Below are positions 1-9,610 of a stretch of 64,000 bases of DNA, piece after piece. Location: positions 62,001-126,000 of the forward strand of contig JAHQIW010005152.1 in the NCBI GenBank assembly GCA_019055375.1, given 5' to 3'. Source of the DNA: Parelaphostrongylus tenuis. Lineage: Eukaryota; Nematoda; Chromadorea; Rhabditida; Metastrongylidae. Each line of letters opens with the position of its first letter. Positions within the stretch are counted from its first letter, which is position 1. The notes below the pieces were generated by a model. It was not told the DNA's origin, did not search any database, and saw only the letters and a program-made list of their open reading frames with translations. Both the position numbers and the translations under genes were made by a program.

Positions 1-205
1 CATGGCACGGTGTTGAGTCCCATCCTCAACACTTTCTGGCAATAAACAGACGAATGTCCCGGCCTCGACTATCCTCGAAATTGCACAGAGATGTCCCGAC
101 CAATATATTAAAACATTTATGAAGATGGAATCCTCGAGCAAGCGAGAAGACAAAGCGAATGCTCGTAGTATTGTGGACCCACACAATAGAATGTCAAAAC
201 GTGTT
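1..205 (+). repeat. tRNA-derived SINE, family C (body)
   Basis: The body resembles the units at 30596-30832 and 31521-31765 and the reverse complement of 13020-13245. Shared landmarks, in order, are a stretch near AACACTTTC, a TATCCTCGAAATTG-like core at about 70-87, and a TCCTCGAGCAAGCGA segment at 131-145. The tRNA-like head would lie off the left edge. Recognised only by comparison of copies inside this window. Confidence 0.5.
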
Positions 206-219
206 GTATAGAGTGTTAA

Positions 220-813
220 GGTAGTTCCATAAATTTGGTACTACAGTAATAAACATCAATTTCAATAACCAGAAGTGACTTAAATTGCCTGATCTTGGTA
301 TCGTTCAATTGCACATTTTCCTGCAAACATTTTGGTACACAACTTCCCTATACTTGCCTTGAGATAAAGAAGATGGAGCTGTCGCGGGAACAAAATCGCT
401 TGCCACTCATGCAGAATGGCGTGTAGGGGAAAATGTGGTGAAGCGGCGCACTAGATTAATGGAGCTTGGAGCGATGATACGGTTGCAGAAAGCATGGCAA
501 GGAAGTGGTTCGCGAAGCTCAAAGCTGGTGACAACAGTCCGGAGGATCAGTCGCGCTCGGGAGTCCTCAAGAAACTCCGTTAATCTTGCGCACCGCTTCA
601 CTAGCTTTTTCCCCTACGTGCCATTCGTGGATGATTAGGAAGCGTGTTTGTTCCCAACACAGCTCCACCTTAGAGTAAGTTTAGACAAGTTGCATTCCAG
701 AATGTTCGCAAGGAAATACGCAATAGAACAACACCAAAATCATGCAATTTGGATTATTTCCGTTTCGTAAATTTGATGTTTGATGTTCTAGTGCCAACAC
801 TTATGGAACGACC
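220..813 (+). mobile_element. Foldback mariner derivative 1 (HTH fragment plus inverted arm)
   Basis: Non-autonomous mariner-like element of about 594 bp. The left end begins GGTAGTTCCATAAATT at 220 and the right end is the complement of GGTCGTTCCATAAGTG, ending at 813. From about 395 the plus strand encodes a decayed transposase N-terminus in the order HAEWRVGEN, then WSDDTVAE, then RKWF and DQSRSG, with one frame change near 460. This matches the helix-turn-helix region of mariner transposases. The segment 585-770 is an inverted copy of 275-470, so the element has two 5-prime halves facing each other and no catalytic DDD domain. It lies in the intron after the last visible exon of the 904-4897 gene. 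Confidence 0.75.
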
Positions 814-903
814 CAGTAAAACAAAAGGCTATTTCCGGCCAGATGAAAGTTCTAGTCTATTCACACAATGTCTCAAATACTAAGACATCCAAGGTAAATT
901 CAC

Positions 904-3900
904 CTGCACCGGTGATCGACTCGACAGCACTTGTGGATGGAGTGGCTGTACTGCTTGGTAACGGTGGCAACGATGGCATCATCGAACTCCTATTCTGAGA
1001 GTGTGAAGACAAAGGCATCCCAAAATGATACGTGTTTGCTCCCGATAAATGTCCGAATCGATAATGAGCCAATTCCTGAAAATCGTCCGGTTGGGGAGAG
1101 ATCTAACAAGGTGAGAGGAACCTGGAATCACCAAAAGATGATGATAAGAACGAAGCTGTTACTAAATAGGTATGGATCAGCGCTCACTATCACCAAAAAA
1201 ACAGCCAAAAAGTCCACCCACCGCCTCTAGTTTACGGATTTTCTCGACGTCCTTATCGTGTTGTTTGGTGAGCTGTTCAATCTGCCGTAGAAATACCTGA
1301 AAACATTGTTATTCCTGTATGCTATAATTACATAACTAAAAATCTTGAGTGACATTGGAAAACCTCAGGCGAGAGTTTCAACTCGCGTTTCACACTTTCC
1401 GGGGACGCATGTTGCCACTACACCACCAGCACTTTTTCTTCGATATAGGGTATCGCAGTTAGCAACCAACCGCCAGCGCGGGTTTTCTGGTAAGCACATA
1501 TCGGCGTCTAGGCCAGCTAAGGTTAGACAGGTCATCTGATCGGAAGGGTGAAGCAGAGTAACGGCCTTGATGGTGTGGTGTTTAGCGGGCACCAGGAAAG
1601 GATGGGTACTTTTGCGTTATCCCCACCCCCTCCCCCCCTCCCCCCAGTTCGCTTCTTACAAAATAAAGTACTTTTTTTTACTGTTTAAGAAGCCTGAGTA
1701 GTCAGCTGATAGCTTAAATCTCAAGAAATTCAAATATACTTGTCTTTCTGAAATGGTCTTTTTGGTGCGCCGTAGCGGCAAAAATAAAAGCGCAGTGGCT
1801 TAACGGCCGTGTTGTGAAACCCTATCCACAAACTGACAAAACACGGTGGTTTGGTACTAATGTAAGCTACGCGAAACTTAATTTTCTTTTGGCTCTTACA
1901 GTGCACTAAAAAGTCGTTTTTACAAATTAAATAGATCGTTAGAAAGGTCGGGATTTAAGCTACCGCATGGTTACTGAAAGTTTGAAGAAAAAGCTTACCG
2001 CGAGAAATGCCTGAATGAAGAACTTAATTTCATTTTTGCTTATATGGCGCATGATAGAGCTTAAGTTCATTTTTGTCAGATAGTTTGACAACCATACCAC
2101 TAGAATTTCTGAAATTTGATCTACTGGATGACCGTTAAAACTTAGAAAAAACCAAACGACACACTCATCTCAAAGGATCGAGAAAAAGTGCGGATGAAGA
2201 ATTTGAATTTGCAGACTCAAGCTTCTTTCAGCCGTACAGCGTAATAGAAAGCTTCTTTGAAGAGCCAAATATATTATTGGAATTGTCGAAAATTGTGCTA
2301 TCTATTGGTTATTAGAAGCTTAGATAAAAACTTTGTCCAACGAGAAATGCTTGAATGAAAAACATGATTTATTTCTTGCTGTTAGTGTTCATCAAAAAGT
2401 CACTTTCACAACGAAGTATATTTTTGAATTTTCGAGATCTAATCTATCGAATGACTACTCAAACTTTTAGCACAACCAAGAAGACGTTCATCCCGAGGGG
2501 CCAAAGTGGGGGTGGAGAAAGGGAATGATCCAAGGGTAAAACGCGAGTTCAACTCCTGCGTGAGGCTCCCAATATGTCCCTGCTTGTATTCAAATGATTC
2601 AACATTACAGAGGATCGATGAGCGATAAGGGACACACATTTTCTGATTCTTCTTTGGCCTTGTAAATCTTTTTCCATTCGGCCTTGTAATACATATGACG
2701 CTCCTCTGCGTGCTTGTACTTTCGCATAAATCTCCGACAGTTATTATCTAGCTGCTGAAAAAATAGAGAAATTCTTTTCTATCTATCTTTTCCGAAGGAA
2801 AATTTCCTAAAATGTAGAAAGTAAGAAAGTTGAAAAGCACTAGACCATCAATTTATCGTGCATATTCCACTCCTGATCATCGGACTCCTCTATATCCTCG
2901 TTATAGTGCGAATTCCGTGGATAATTTCCAAGAGGTGATGGGTCGCCGCTTCCATACTCGGACGTGTCCCATGTTGTCCTAAAACTAAAGGGGTACAGTT
3001 CGGTTATCTCACTCCATTTTTTAACCCTTTATAGAGAAGCCCTCTTCCGCTTTACACTAAACTTTCATTACTGAATCGATAGCTTAAATCTTAATGGTTT
3101 GAAGACGATACTTAATTTCGATTAAAAAAAAACCTTCACACGCTGCGGCCGAGTAGTAAAATTTGAGTTTCACATTCGGAGCGCATTTTTTGCTGGCTAG
3201 GGCTTGTGGATGATCTTTTGGAAGACTTTTAGTAGTAAACTGATAGCACAAATTTAGCTGATTCTGAAGCTAAGCTTGGTTCATAAAAAGGTCTTCATAG
3301 AGCGCTATAAGACTGAAAAGAAGATCACGTTTCTCACTCCTAGATCTAGGCAGCGCTGGCCTAAGAGCTTGTTTATTTGACAATATAAAATGAAGATAAA
3401 AGCCTGACCATACAGAACTACAGAACAATGTTTTTTCTAGAATACCAAGACGAGAAACTTATAAATTTCTACGAAACGGAGAAAAAAAAAGCGTGGAAGA
3501 AAAATGCCAAATATGCGCGATATCGCGCGCGCGCCGGCTGTGAAACTCGATTTTATTTCCACTGCTTGAGCGCACTAAGAAGTTTTCTCCAGGAAAATAA
3601 GCACACATAAACTCAGTGATATTTGAGCTTTTGAATGACTACCAAAAGCCTGGAAAGAAAAACGAAAGAGCTCCTGCCCCTAGAGATTGAAAAATGGATT
3701 GCGATATCGGAAAGGTACCAAAAGAGTTTCAAAACCATTGGCGCTACACATAAACACCTATCACCTCAAAAATCAATAAAAATGGATCGATAATATGGCC
3801 ACGGCTTACCGTTGTTTCCTAAATTTGCGCTCTGCACAGTCGTTACGCTCTCGTTTTTCCCGCGACGATCGCATTTCCCCATCAAACGATCTGTCCATAG

Positions 3901-4897
3901 CTTCGCTACGATGGCCCTCCCTGTACCTGAAATAAGCTGGAGAATTTAATGAAATAGAAGCGGGTTAGTTCAGTGGTCAGTGATGTGGTGTACCAGGATG
4001 CCAGGTGAAAAGCAAGGCGCTGGTTCAATCTACTTTCCCAGCGATCTCCTGCAATCGTTTGACCCTTAGAGAATCCGTGTTGACAGGCCGGCGGCGTCGT
4101 GCCGTCAGTTGCGCGGCAGTCAAATAAGCCGCTCTTCATGTCTGTGCTTGCGTGTGTGGCTGTCTGCCTGCTTTCCCACGAGACAAGGCGCCGCCACTAC
4201 AGCAGCTGAGTGATATTTGACGTCGTGTGGTGGGCATCAAAATGATTCTCATGGGCCTTAAGGGGTTGGCGAACGCCTTCGGGACGCTTTAGCTCGGATA
4301 TTTTCAAGAGTTTTAAAAAAATTGGCTTGACCACCAACGCACGAAATTCACAAGGCTGGTCGAGTGGCCGATGCCGTACGTTATCGAGAGGAAATGTGCT
4401 GGTTCAACTCCCTCTCTCAATACTCTCCTGCAACAACCTAAAAATTCCTCTCTGGTTATCTTCTAGAGGTTGAAAGAGGTTCTGTCTGATCAATATTCTA
4501 CGACATTCACAAAGAAGAAAAAAAAATACGTATGTAAAGAAAAATTTCTGAGCAGTTAAAGACACAAAAAACTTGGCTTACCCTCCCGGACAACTCATGG
4601 GTCCTTTATGAAGGCGTGGAGCCGTCACGGTATGATAAGGAGCCGTAGCGGGAATATCGTCATGGAATCGAGTTCGATCTCCTTTGAGGGTTCCACGGCC
4701 CGAAGACGATGACGTGCGTAGCGAACGTCGATAGGCCATTTCACGATCCTAAACTTCTCAAAGGTTCATTTCTATTCAAAAAGAGTGTGATGTGAGGAGA
4801 GAGAACACAGGCATGCCGAACTGACCAACTCCGTTGGCTGCTCATTTTCTTTATTATTTGACTTCTTTCCACGGAATAACCGGTTGAAGAGCGACAT
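904..4897 (-). CDS. Unrecognised charged, probably coiled-coil protein; first seven coding exons, 3-prime end outside window
   Basis: Spliced minus-strand gene whose product I do not recognise. Coding exons in gene order: 4897-4826, 4748-4582, 3926-3810, 2978-2846, 2754-2638, 1296-1222, 1075-904. Every junction keeps frame and every boundary is AG/GT; lengths are 72, 167, 117, 133, 117, 75 and 172 nt, giving 284 complete codons. The start MSLFNRLFRGKK directly follows an acceptor (TTATCAG|ATG), so a 5-prime UTR exon or a spliced leader may join there. After the basic N-terminus come a Ser/Arg-rich region, an acidic stretch (about residues 140-165), a Lys/Glu/Tyr-rich helix (exon 5), a heptad-like coiled coil QIEQLTKQHDKDVEKIRKLE (exon 6), and a Ser/Pro/Thr-rich low-complexity region (exon 7). 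The last exon ends in phase 1, so the protein continues past the window edge. Existence of the gene is well supported; function is unknown. Confidence 0.8.
1345..1445 (-). repeat. tRNA-like element, family D
   Basis: On the minus strand the A-box-like TGGTGGTGTAGTGG is followed, at tRNA spacing, by a T-arm-like GCGAGTTGAAACTCTCGC. It matches the units at 21340-21448 and 21495-21580. It is not a functional tRNA gene by eye. It sits in the intron between exons 5 and 6 of the 904-4897 gene. Confidence 0.5.
1830..2460. repeat. Dispersed repeat R1, diverged copy
   Basis: Part of the most abundant repeat in the window. Recurring landmarks are CATTCGAAAGCTT or CATTCGATAGCG, a GTTTCACACTCGGTGCGC-like segment, AAAAATAAAATTATGTTT, and GAGAAATGC with flanks. 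Copies occur in both orientations at 3.0, 6.3, 8.2, 15-17.6, 18.7, 19.4-20.8, 27.4, 29.4, 36.9, 38.5 and 47.5 kb. No coding frame was found in any of them, and their class is unknown. This copy fills an intron of the 904-4897 gene. Confidence 0.5.
3020..3770. repeat. Dispersed repeat R1, diverged copies in an intron
   Basis: Carries R1 landmarks: a TCGATAGCTTAAATCTT segment near 3077, AAATTTGAGTTTCACATTCGGAGCGC near 3158, and GATAGCACAAATTTAGCTGATTCTGAAGC near 3242. It occupies the intron between exons 3 and 4 of the minus-strand gene. No exon was recognised inside it. Confidence 0.4.
3955..4125 (+). repeat. tRNA-headed SINE, family E (head)
   Basis: A-box-like GGTTAGTTCAGTGG at about 3962 and B-box-like GGTTCAATC at about 4022, spaced as in a tRNA gene. 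Related heads are at 4340, 9611, 9778, 10150, 11405 and 25968. It lies in the intron between exons 2 and 3 of the 904-4897 gene. Confidence 0.5.
4340..4480 (+). repeat. tRNA-headed SINE, family E (head)
   Basis: A-box-like TGGTCGAGTGGCCGATG near 4347 and B-box-like GGTTCAACTCC near 4401, followed by TCTCTCAATACTCTCCTGCAAC. The same body start is seen at 11480. Confidence 0.5.
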
Positions 4898-4995
4898 CTG
4901 ATAATCTGGAATAGACTCTGTGCTGAATACCATACGAAGAGTTAGTTATATTTACTCACGAAATCAATAAAACCGGTAGAAAACGGGATTCTTTT

Positions 4996-5110
4996 AGAGT
5001 GATGTGCAAAACTTTTGCGTCAGGCTGGACTAGAACTCGGACCTCACTCTTTCTGGGAATGCGTGCTCTATCTGTTACACTACTGACGCCAATTTTGCAC
5101 ATCGCTCTTT
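4996..5110 (-). repeat. tRNA-like palindromic element, family B, minus-oriented partner
   Basis: On the minus strand a tRNA-like unit (GGCGTCAGTAGTGTAACAGA to CCAGCCTGACGC) is bracketed by an inverted repeat: AGAGCGATGTGCAAAA on one side and TTTTGCACATCACTCT on the other. The acceptor-like halves GCGTCAG and CTGACGC also pair perfectly. A plus-oriented copy follows at 5191-5299. Confidence 0.65.
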
Positions 5111-5190
5111 CTACGCTCTTTCTACGAGACCGACTACCTGGGCCAGGCCGTTGACGGCTGGCGACTGATAGATAGGTGCGCTTCATAGTA

Positions 5191-5299
5191 GAAAGAGCGA
5201 TGTGCAAAATGGTCGTCAGTAGTGTAACGGATAGACCACGCATTCCCGGAAAGAGTGAAGTAAGGGTTCTAGTCCCGCCTGACGCAAAAGTTTTGCACA
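5191..5299 (+). repeat. tRNA-like palindromic element, family B, plus-oriented partner
   Basis: The tRNA-like core at 5213-5285 starts TCGTCAGTAGTGTAACGG and ends AGTCCCGCCTGACGC. It is flanked by GATGTGCAAAA on the left and AAAGTTTTGCAC on the right, which are complementary. The opposite-strand copy at 4996-5110 is about 80 bp away, so the pair itself forms a palindrome. Confidence 0.65.
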
Positions 5300-5356
5300 A
5301 AAACCAATAGAATTTCTCGGAAAACAGAATCGATTGGAGTGGACTATCTATTCCAT

Positions 5357-5957
5357 TGAGTCGTTTAATAAGTTCTAGCCCTAGAGCAATATACCCCATT
5401 TATCAACCAGAAGTGATTAAAATTGCATAATTTTGGTATCGTTCAATTGCGCATTTTCTTGTGAACATTTTGGTATACAACTTGCTTATACCTGCTCTAG
5501 GATGGAGCTGCCATAGGAAACAATTGGCTTTGTACTCAGGCACCAATGGCGCATAGGGGAAAACGCTGCTAGTGAAGCGGTGCGCAGAATTAATGAAGCT
5601 TCCTGTGGTCGGCCCGATCGCGACTGATCCTTCAGACTGTTCTCTCCACCTTTGAACTTCTTGCTGAACCACTTTCTGGCCTTCCTTTCAGCAACCGTAT
5701 CATCGCTCCAAGCTCCGTTGATCTTGCGCGCCGCTCCACTTGCATTTTCCCCCGCGAGCCATTCGTGCCTGAACAGCAAGCGAATTCGTTACCCAGACAG
5801 CTCCATCCAAGAGCAGGTATAAGCAAGTTGTATATTAAAATGTTCGCAAGAAAATACGCTATTAAATTATACCAAAATCATGCAGTTCTAATCATAGCTA
5901 GCTAATGAATGTTGCGCTTATTTCCCTATCGTCAAACTTTTGGAACGACCTTTTCTC
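5357..5957 (-). mobile_element. Foldback mariner derivative 2 (HTH fragment plus inverted arm)
   Basis: Same structure as 220-813 but in the opposite orientation. The transposase N-terminus is on the minus strand from about 5779, with EWLAGENASGAARKINGAWS, then DDTVAERKARKWF, then KDQSRSGRP: clear mariner helix-turn-helix sequence. The plus-strand segment 5406-5595 is its inverted arm. The right end is the complement of GGTCGTTCCAAAAGTTTGAC; the left end is a degenerate copy at about 5358. No catalytic domain is present. Confidence 0.75.
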
Positions 5958-6104
5958 ACACAAAGGAAAAAAGAAACCGCGCTAAGAGAAATTTCCGCTG
6001 GAGTTTCTGAATGGACTTCTGGTGTCGAATAAAAGCTGTAGCACTTAATAGCTGGGATAAAGCCGGTGAATGTGCATTAACTAAACACATATTTTTGTGG
6101 ATTC

Positions 6105-7093
6105 TTTCAAGTACAGAATTTCATGGCACGAATGGCGCGTAGGGTAAAATGCTAGTGAAGCGGCGCGCAAAATTTATGGCGCTGGCTTGGGGTCATGAAT
6201 GGTAGCAGAAATGACGGCCAGGAAGTGGCTGGTGAAGTTCAAGCAGGAGAGAGAACCCTGGAGGGTCAGCCACGCTCGCGCCGTTCATAGAAAGCTCCAA
6301 TAACCCCTAAGGGACGACGTGCACCATTTGAGGTACAAAAATGTTTGAAGTCTTTCTCGCTGAGGAAAAAACTTCTCTCTCAGACATTTCGTAATCATTT
6401 GAAAGCTCAAATCTCTGCGATTTCATCGACATGCTTGATTTTTAAAAAAGTCTTTTCTTTACATTGTAGCGACGAAAATAAAATTATGTTTCACAGCTCA
6501 GTTTGCGTTATTTGCTCGGCTGGGGCTTGTATATGGCTCTTCGCCGAACTCTCAGTAGGCATTTGATACCCCAAAATCTTGAGGAGTTCGATGTCGTAAT
6601 TGGTTTTTCAAAAGTTTGCTATAGAACGAGGTAGAAGCGAAAAGAAGATTACGTTTCACATTCAAATTTTAATCGCAGAGGAAAAATTATATGTACGAGA
6701 AACATATTACCATGAAGAGGAAATCATGAGGTCTCAGAGTAACACAAAAATCTAAGATTTTTCTTTCCAAATTGGAAGATAAACCCAAACTGAATATCGA
6801 AAATCGCGCGTCTCTCGCGAGTTCTGCCGTGCGATCGATTAACTGCCGTCCCCAGAGGGTTGGTCTTGCCACCGCTTCACTAGCATTTATCCCCTACGCG
6901 CCATTCGTGCATGAGTAGCAAGCGAATTTATTCCTTAGACAGCTCCATCTTTGAGTAAGCATAGGCAAGTTCCATACCAAAATGCTCGCAGAAAATGCGC
7001 AGTTGAACGATACCAAAATTATGCAATTTTAATTACTTCTGATTGATAAATGTGGTATTTATCGCTCTAGTGCCAGAACTTATGGAACGACCT
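6105..7093 (+). mobile_element. Foldback mariner derivative 3, split by an R1 insertion
   Basis: The segment 6120-6320 matches the transposase-bearing part of 220-813 (CACGAATGGCGCGTAGGG; ATGACGGCCAGGAAGTGGCT). The segment 6862-7093 matches its inverted arm and ends in GGAACGACC at 7093. About 540 bp of R1-type sequence sit between them, and the 5-prime arm is missing. The simplest reading is one element interrupted by a later insertion. Confidence 0.6.
6330..6860. repeat. Dispersed repeat R1 inserted in a mariner derivative
   Basis: Carries R1 landmarks (AATCATTTGAAAGCTCAAATCTC near 6393, AAAATAAAATTATGTTTCAC near 6476, GAAAATCGCGCGTCTCTCGCG near 6800). Its left and right neighbours are adjacent in the other mariner derivatives of the window. 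Confidence 0.5.
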
Positions 7094-7099
7094 AATGTC

Positions 7100-7560
7100 A
7101 AGAAATGCTTGTGGATCAGGTAGTTATTGTAGTAGATAATAATCGAGTAGATCTCAGCACCGAACATTACAAAGTTGGAGAACTGTATGGCGAGAGGATC
7201 AGCGCAGGGCTAGTAGAAACCCCGTGGTCAGCGATGTTCTGGCGAGACGATAACCCCAAACGAATGACGACGATGACGATGACAATCGAATCGATTGAGG
7301 AGTGTATTTGAATGGAAACGGATCGGTCCGGGTCGGTTCGGAGACGGACGGCGGCGGGAGGGTCAACAACTCAAAGACATGCCGCCCTCTATAGGGGCCA
7401 TCCACTAACGTGGAATTAGCTGCGACGAACAAAAACCGGCGGCATAGGCGCCCACCACCGCCGCCTCGCCACCTCAAACGGGCGAGACCGAGACCCAGGA
7501 CGACGACGACGACGATGACGAAGAACAGCTAATCCGACGCTAATCTCGACGACTTATCGA
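7100..7560. other. GC-richer gene-free segment with GAC/GAT triplet runs
   Basis: Noticeably richer in G and C than the surrounding DNA, with short runs of GAC and GAT triplets at about 7265-7290 and 7498-7525. Open frames occur on both strands, but I see no splice-bounded exon or recognisable motif. It lies upstream of the divergently read 904-4897 gene and could hold its promoter or an untranslated exon; that is inference. Confidence 0.3.
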
Positions 7561-8149
7561 TCGGAATTCTGACCTCTGGTGATCTACCCACGCTCGGTGC
7601 TTTTCTTGATAAGCAGATGCTGAGGCTGTAAGAAGAGTCGATTCGTTCAATAGCTCTCAGTACAGTGAAATAATAGCAAACGCTCCGGCGGCTCGCTTTC
7701 TTCGGGACCTCGAGAGGTCAAATTGACTTGCAAACCTACTCGCATTGGAATATTTCCATGATACAAGCTGACTTTTTGAAGGGGAAAATCGCGAAGTGAA
7801 TAGATTTGGGTCAATGCCCAAATGATTTTGACTGAGTAGATTGCAAGTTAGTTTGATCTTTCGAGGCCCTCAAGGAGGCGATACCTGCGAAGAGTCCGCC
7901 ATTATTTCAGGGTACTGAGTGGTATTCAATAAATCCTACTGTCTTTACAACCTCGCATCTGTCTGATCGTCAAGAAAAACACTGAATTATTCTTTCTATG
8001 CCGAGGTTAGTAGGCAGTCGGTCCTGAAGGACCCAGGCACAAACCCAGAAGTTCCAGGATATAGTAGACCTTCTGTCGATGACAGAAACCCTTGAGATAC
8101 CCTGACCCTTTGCGGACAATAAGGGTCATTTTGACCCTAAAATTTTCGA

Positions 8150-8640
8150 AGGTTTTTTTTTCTCTGAACAAAGCTTATTATCTAGGATTTAAGCAATCAT
8201 ACGAAAGCTTGAATCTCTGGGTTTCCTAAACTTTTCCTGGTTTTCAAAAAGGCCTTCGTCGTGTGCTGTAGTAGCAAGAATAAAATTACGATTCACATTC
8301 GCTTCGCCTTATTTGCTCAGCTAAAATATGTGGATTGCTTTTTTGTCGGACTACACTAAACTCATTCGATAGCCCAAATCTCGGCGAATTTGAAGCCCAA
8401 ACTGGTTCACGAAAAAGCTTTCATAGCGCACCGGGAGAGCAAAAATACGATTATGTTTCATGCTCGGATACAAAGAAAAAACGCTGATCCAACGGTCAAG
8501 GGTTCGAGTCCCCTTCAAGGCTGAATGCTTGTAGAGAAAATCACGTTCTATCAGAGCGGCACAAAGAATCTAAAGTATAATGAGGAAAAAAAAAATCCCT
8601 GTTGACGAGCGAAAATCGCGCGTCACTGACGATATCGACT
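8150..8640. repeat. Dispersed repeat R1
   Basis: Landmarks: AATCATACGAAAGCTTGAATC near 8196, AAAATTACGATTCACATTCGCTTCGCC near 8282, CATTCGATAGCCCAAATCTCGGCG near 8366, and CGAAAATCGCGCGTCACTGACG near 8608. A short stretch at 8481-8515 (ATCCAACGGTCAAGGGTTCGAGTCC) repeats, inverted, the tRNA-like sequence at 8698-8765. Confidence 0.5.
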
Positions 8641-8697
8641 ATGCTGCGGTCCACCAAGGCTAAAATATCCACCTGGAAGCCAAGTTCCAAGCGTTCA

Positions 8698-8765
8698 GCT
8701 CCAACGGGGACTCGAACCCTTGACCGTTAGATCAAAAGCCTAACGCTCTACGAAGTGTCGAGAGT
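8698..8765 (-). repeat. tRNA-like sequence or decayed tRNA
   Basis: On the minus strand, GTAGAGCGTTAGGCTTTTGA followed by TCTAACGG gives a five-pair anticodon-like stem with a seven-base loop and TTT in the anticodon position. This is followed by the T-arm GGTTCGAGTCCCC. The 5-prime acceptor half and D-arm do not pair properly, so it is more likely a tRNA-derived repeat than a working gene. Part of its T-arm recurs inverted at about 8481-8515. Confidence 0.45.
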
Positions 8766-8769
8766 AGAC

Positions 8770-9600
8770 AAATAGTACGGAGGATGCTTGCTTTTAGCGT
8801 CAAAGCGGATATGTCTTCTTCTACCACTGGATTCTCGACGACGAATATCCGAAACGATTCGAATCGATGTGCGATTCGTTGAAGTAACTTGAGACAAAAT
8901 CGAGAAGTGATTGCGACCGATCGAAACCCGAAATGATTTCGATCCGAGTTTTTTCTCGCGTCGGAATCGCATGGAGAACCGAACAGAACAGAACAGAGAC
9001 TGTAAAGCAGAGCGGTTCCGCTCATCGTCACCTCAATTCCCACTGGATTTGAGACGCCGCTGCCATCGATTTCTCAACATTTTGGCACTCGAAAATGACG
9101 GAAAATCCTAAGAGATCCTAGGTTTTTCGGCGCGTGAAATCCCTCCACGACGGAGACAAATTCACTCGAACAAACCAAACCCTTCGACTCGACTTGAACG
9201 GGAATGGAAATAATCAAACAGCAACGGGATAGATGATTGCCATCAAATGAGGAAGAAGCGATGACCGATCAAAGCAGAATCGTGGGAAGAAGACCCTTGA
9301 ACGGGGTCTGGGAGGGGTCAGTTGGGACGACGTCCTGACGTGGGCGACGGCGAACACAACCACGGGCACGGGCACAACCGGTCGCCCCCACCGCCGCCTT
9401 TGAAGTGACCGCCGCATCGCGTCGTTTCATTTGAATTTCGCGCCGAGCGCGCGTAATATGCGCCCTCTGCGCCACCATCGCCCGATTCTAATTGTCTCGG
9501 TGGCGGTGGTGGCCGTCCTGTGATGGATCGGGGAGTTGCTTCAAGTGCGACATCTGTTGGATTCGTCTCTATATATGATATTAGCTTTTTCTTCCTTCTG
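8770..9600. other. Gene-free GC-richer stretch
   Basis: About 0.8 kb with CG-rich words (for example around 9040-9200 and 9300-9500) and overlapping open frames on both strands, none with a recognisable domain or convincing splice boundaries. No known repeat was recognised. A promoter or untranslated first exon is possible but not shown. Confidence 0.25.
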
Positions 9601-9610
9601 AGGAGACGGT

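Noticed and set aside
1621..1648. C-rich tract as a possible G-quadruplex regulatory site
   Set aside because: A short homopolymer-like run inside an intron with no other support.
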